Source of the DNA: JBDSSS01 sp963764195
Lineage (GTDB): Bacteria; Actinomycetota; Actinomycetes; Actinomycetales; Dermatophilaceae
Direction: 5' to 3'
NCBI GenBank assembly: GCA_963764195.1
Contig: CAVXRG010000004.1
Coordinates: 124,001-188,000 of the forward strand
Length of the DNA: 64,000 nt
Shown: one piece after another, positions 62,656 to 64,000 of the stretch
Layout: every line of letters starts with the position of its first letter
How positions within the stretch are numbered: the first letter of the stretch is position 1
Made by a program: the position numbers and the translations under genes
Notes under the pieces: generated by a model
What the model was told of the DNA's origin: nothing
The model's database searches: none
Seen by the model: the letters and a program-made list of their open reading frames with translations, nothing else

Positions 62656-62661
62656 CACACT
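62656..62661 (+). promoter_or_regulatory. -10 element CACACT, leaderless start
   Basis: CACACT within GGCACACTCC ends 6 bases before the ATG at 62668. The same decamer precedes the paralogue at 63581. Confidence 0.5.
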
Positions 62662-62667
62662 CCGACG

Positions 62668-63516
62668 ATGGCCATCCGCACCCCGCGCGCGACGCGACTG
62701 CGGCTGGCCGCGACCCTGGCCCTCGCGTGCCTGAGCGCTGCAGCCTGCACCGCCGAGGCATCGAACCCGTCGGCACCCTCGCAGGCTGCGTCGCCGACCG
62801 ACGGGGGAGGCGGTGTTCGCGCCGTGTCGCCCGGTGGGGCCCAGCCCGTCGACCCCCGATCCGAAACCCGAGCTGAATCCCGACCCGACCCCGGGATGAC
62901 GGCCGTCCAGGACGCCGTGCGCTGCACGACCCGGCGCCCGCTCGACGGAGCCCGCGGCGCCGTGCCCCTCGCCGAGGTCTTCCCCGGATCGACGACCCCG
63001 GCCCTGTCCGACCCCGCCGAGGTGGTCCCCGGCCCCGACGCCGCCGACCCGCGACGCTGCCCGGGTGAGCTGCCGCCGGAGCCGCTCTGCGACGCGGCCG
63101 TGCCGTGGAGCGGCCTCGACTACGACGCGTTCCTCACGGCGAGCGGAGCGAGGCGGGCCGTGGCCGGCTACCTCCTGACGATGCCGCCTCAGGCGGGCAA
63201 CGAGGCGCCGCCGGAGAGCTCTCCCGGCACGCGCGTCGTCACCTACCAGCTCCTCGACCTCGTCGCGGCTGACCCGGGCGGGGTGGTCGACTTCCTCGAG
63301 CGAGCCTTCCGGGTATGCGCCGGGGCGCGTCCGAGCACGGTCGCGGGGGCGGAGGCCCTCGTCGGCACGGCGCGCTCGGACCACGGCGCCGGCTCGTCGC
63401 AGGTCGTCCTGCTGCGCAGCGGCGCCCACGTCGTGTGGGCCCAGCTCGACGGCAGCGGCTGGGAGAAGGGGCCGCGCGAGCACGCCCTCCGGGTTCTCGT
63501 CGATCGTCTCTTCTGA
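62668..63516 (+). CDS. putative lipoprotein, first of a tandem pair
   Basis: A 282-residue protein I do not recognise. The signal peptide ends in LSAAAC, with a lipidated Cys at residue 27, then a Ser/Pro/Gly-rich disordered spacer to ~70. The folded part has four cysteines (RCTTRRPLDG, RRCPGEL, EPLCDAA, RVCAGARP), which may form disulfides outside the cell. A segment RGAVPLAEVFPGSTTPALSDPAEVVPG is closely repeated in the next gene. It likely sits on the outer membrane face. Confidence 0.75.
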   Translation: MAIRTPRATRLRLAATLALACLSAAACTAEASNPSAPSQAASPTDGGGGVRAVSPGGAQPVDPRSETRAESRPDPGMTAVQDAVRCTTRRPLDGARGAVPLAEVFPGSTTPALSDPAEVVPGPDAADPRRCPGELPPEPLCDAAVPWSGLDYDAFLTASGARRAVAGYLLTMPPQAGNEAPPESSPGTRVVTYQLLDLVAADPGGVVDFLERAFRVCAGARPSTVAGAEALVGTARSDHGAGSSQVVLLRSGAHVVWAQLDGSGWEKGPREHALRVLVDRLF

Positions 63517-63568
63517 GGGCGTCGCAAACAGGCCCGCCCGTCACCGGCCGCAGGGCCGCCCGGTCTGG

Positions 63569-63574
63569 CACACT
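63569..63574 (+). promoter_or_regulatory. -10 element CACACT, leaderless start
   Basis: CACACT ends 6 bases before the GTG at 63581, a copy of the arrangement at 62656. Confidence 0.5.
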
Positions 63575-63580
63575 CCAGCC

Positions 63581-64000
63581 GTGGAGACCGGAGCGGGAGG
63601 CGAGCAGGCTCGTCGTCGACGGGCCCGGCGCGCCCTCGTGGCCCTCGTGGCGGGCTGCCTCGTGGGCACCCTCGCAGGCTGCACGTCGCTCAGCTCGGCG
63701 GCCGCGCCCCCCTCGAGCGCGGTGGCGACCGGCCGGGTGGGGACCGGTGAGGCGACGCTCGTCGAGCCGGCACCGGCACCGGCTTCGACCCAGACCCAGA
63801 CCCAGGCCCAGGGACCGGCACCCACCCAGCCGGACCCGTCGATGACGGTCATCGAGAGTGCTGCGCAGTGCACCGTCCGTCGGGAGCTCACCGGCGGGCG
63901 GGGCCGGGTCCCCATGGAGGACGTCTTCCCGGGCCAGTCGACCGGGGGCTTCGCCGAACCCAGCGAGGTCGTGCCCGGCCGGGACGCGGCGAACCCGGCA
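63581..64000 (+). CDS. putative lipoprotein, second of a tandem pair, partial
   Basis: The first 140 codons are visible and the frame is open at the window end. GTG 63581 leads an Arg-rich start, a hydrophobic ALVALVAGCLVGTLAGC lipobox, and a Gln/Thr/Pro spacer with a TQTQTQ run. It then matches the previous gene: QCTVRRELTGGRGRVPMEDVFPG and SEVVPGRDAANPA align with RCTTRRPLDGARGAVPLAEVFPG and AEVVPGPDAADPR. The two clearly arose by duplication. The function is unknown. Confidence 0.75.
   Translation, partial: METGAGGEQARRRRARRALVALVAGCLVGTLAGCTSLSSAAAPPSSAVATGRVGTGEATLVEPAPAPASTQTQTQAQGPAPTQPDPSMTVIESAAQCTVRRELTGGRGRVPMEDVFPGQSTGGFAEPSEVVPGRDAANPA

Overview
The window is about 72% GC, with dense short operons, GTG starts and 1-4 bp ATGA/GTGA overlaps. 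Its heat-shock operon is dnaK-grpE-dnaJ-hspR with HspR (HAIR) operators. This fits a Gram-positive actinobacterium of the order Micrococcales. A member of the Intrasporangiaceae or a close relative is my best inference from gene content and style; no rRNA is present to prove it. I see no tRNA, rRNA, insertion sequence, prophage or CRISPR array, and no gene-free stretch exceeds 300 bases. The window reads as ordinary chromosome.

Layout. 1-2822 (minus): ComB-like phosphatase (cut by the window edge), MmcQ/YjbR protein, FrnE-type DsbA and an epoxide-hydrolase-like enzyme. 2884-4578: membrane alpha/beta hydrolase. 4709-10779: purine breakdown operon xdhA-xdhB-xdhC-guaD. 10770-14356 (minus): two glycosyltransferases, one fused to a HEAT-like domain. 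14468-22724: a hypothetical protein, DUF2254 protein, cation/proton antiporter, dienelactone hydrolase, GNAT, PhoD phosphatase and a Bcr/CflA pump. 22810-33856: a membrane protein, dnaK-grpE-dnaJ-hspR, a giant hybrid histidine kinase with a C-terminal ANTAR domain, and clpB. 33882-35535 (minus): SRPBCC (frameshifted), HAD hydrolase and a coiled-coil membrane protein. 35658-38143: an LppX/LprG-type lipoprotein with an MFS transporter. 38133-47639: xthA, SDR, a secreted protein, pyrE, lemA-like, DedA, an amino-acid ABC operon and an RNA methyltransferase. 47781-50283: a divergent pair, an HTH-citrate synthase fusion facing a citrate synthase. 50376-54664: beta-galactosidase and MFS. 54648-58981 (minus): two-component system plus ABC exporter; the response regulator is frameshifted. 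59054-64000: M24 peptidase, FAD amine oxidase-like protein, GNAT and two tandem paralogous lipoproteins, the last cut by the window edge.

How parts work together. XdhABC and GuaD would take guanine to xanthine and urate. HspR, encoded last in the dnaK operon, would repress both its own operon and clpB through matching operators at 23579-23599 and 31231-31251. The kinase/regulator at 56873-58981 probably controls the adjacent ABC exporter.

Three window-wide patterns stand out. First, an octamer GTATGCCG (either strand) occurs about 33 times, far above what base composition predicts. Second, a palindromic intergenic repeat with core GTCGAGTGnnnACTTTC sits in all four convergent gene junctions that have real space between them, and nowhere else. 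Third, at least fifteen genes carry a -10 box (TAnnnT or CACACT) exactly 6 or 7 bases before the start codon with no Shine-Dalgarno, which implies leaderless mRNAs.
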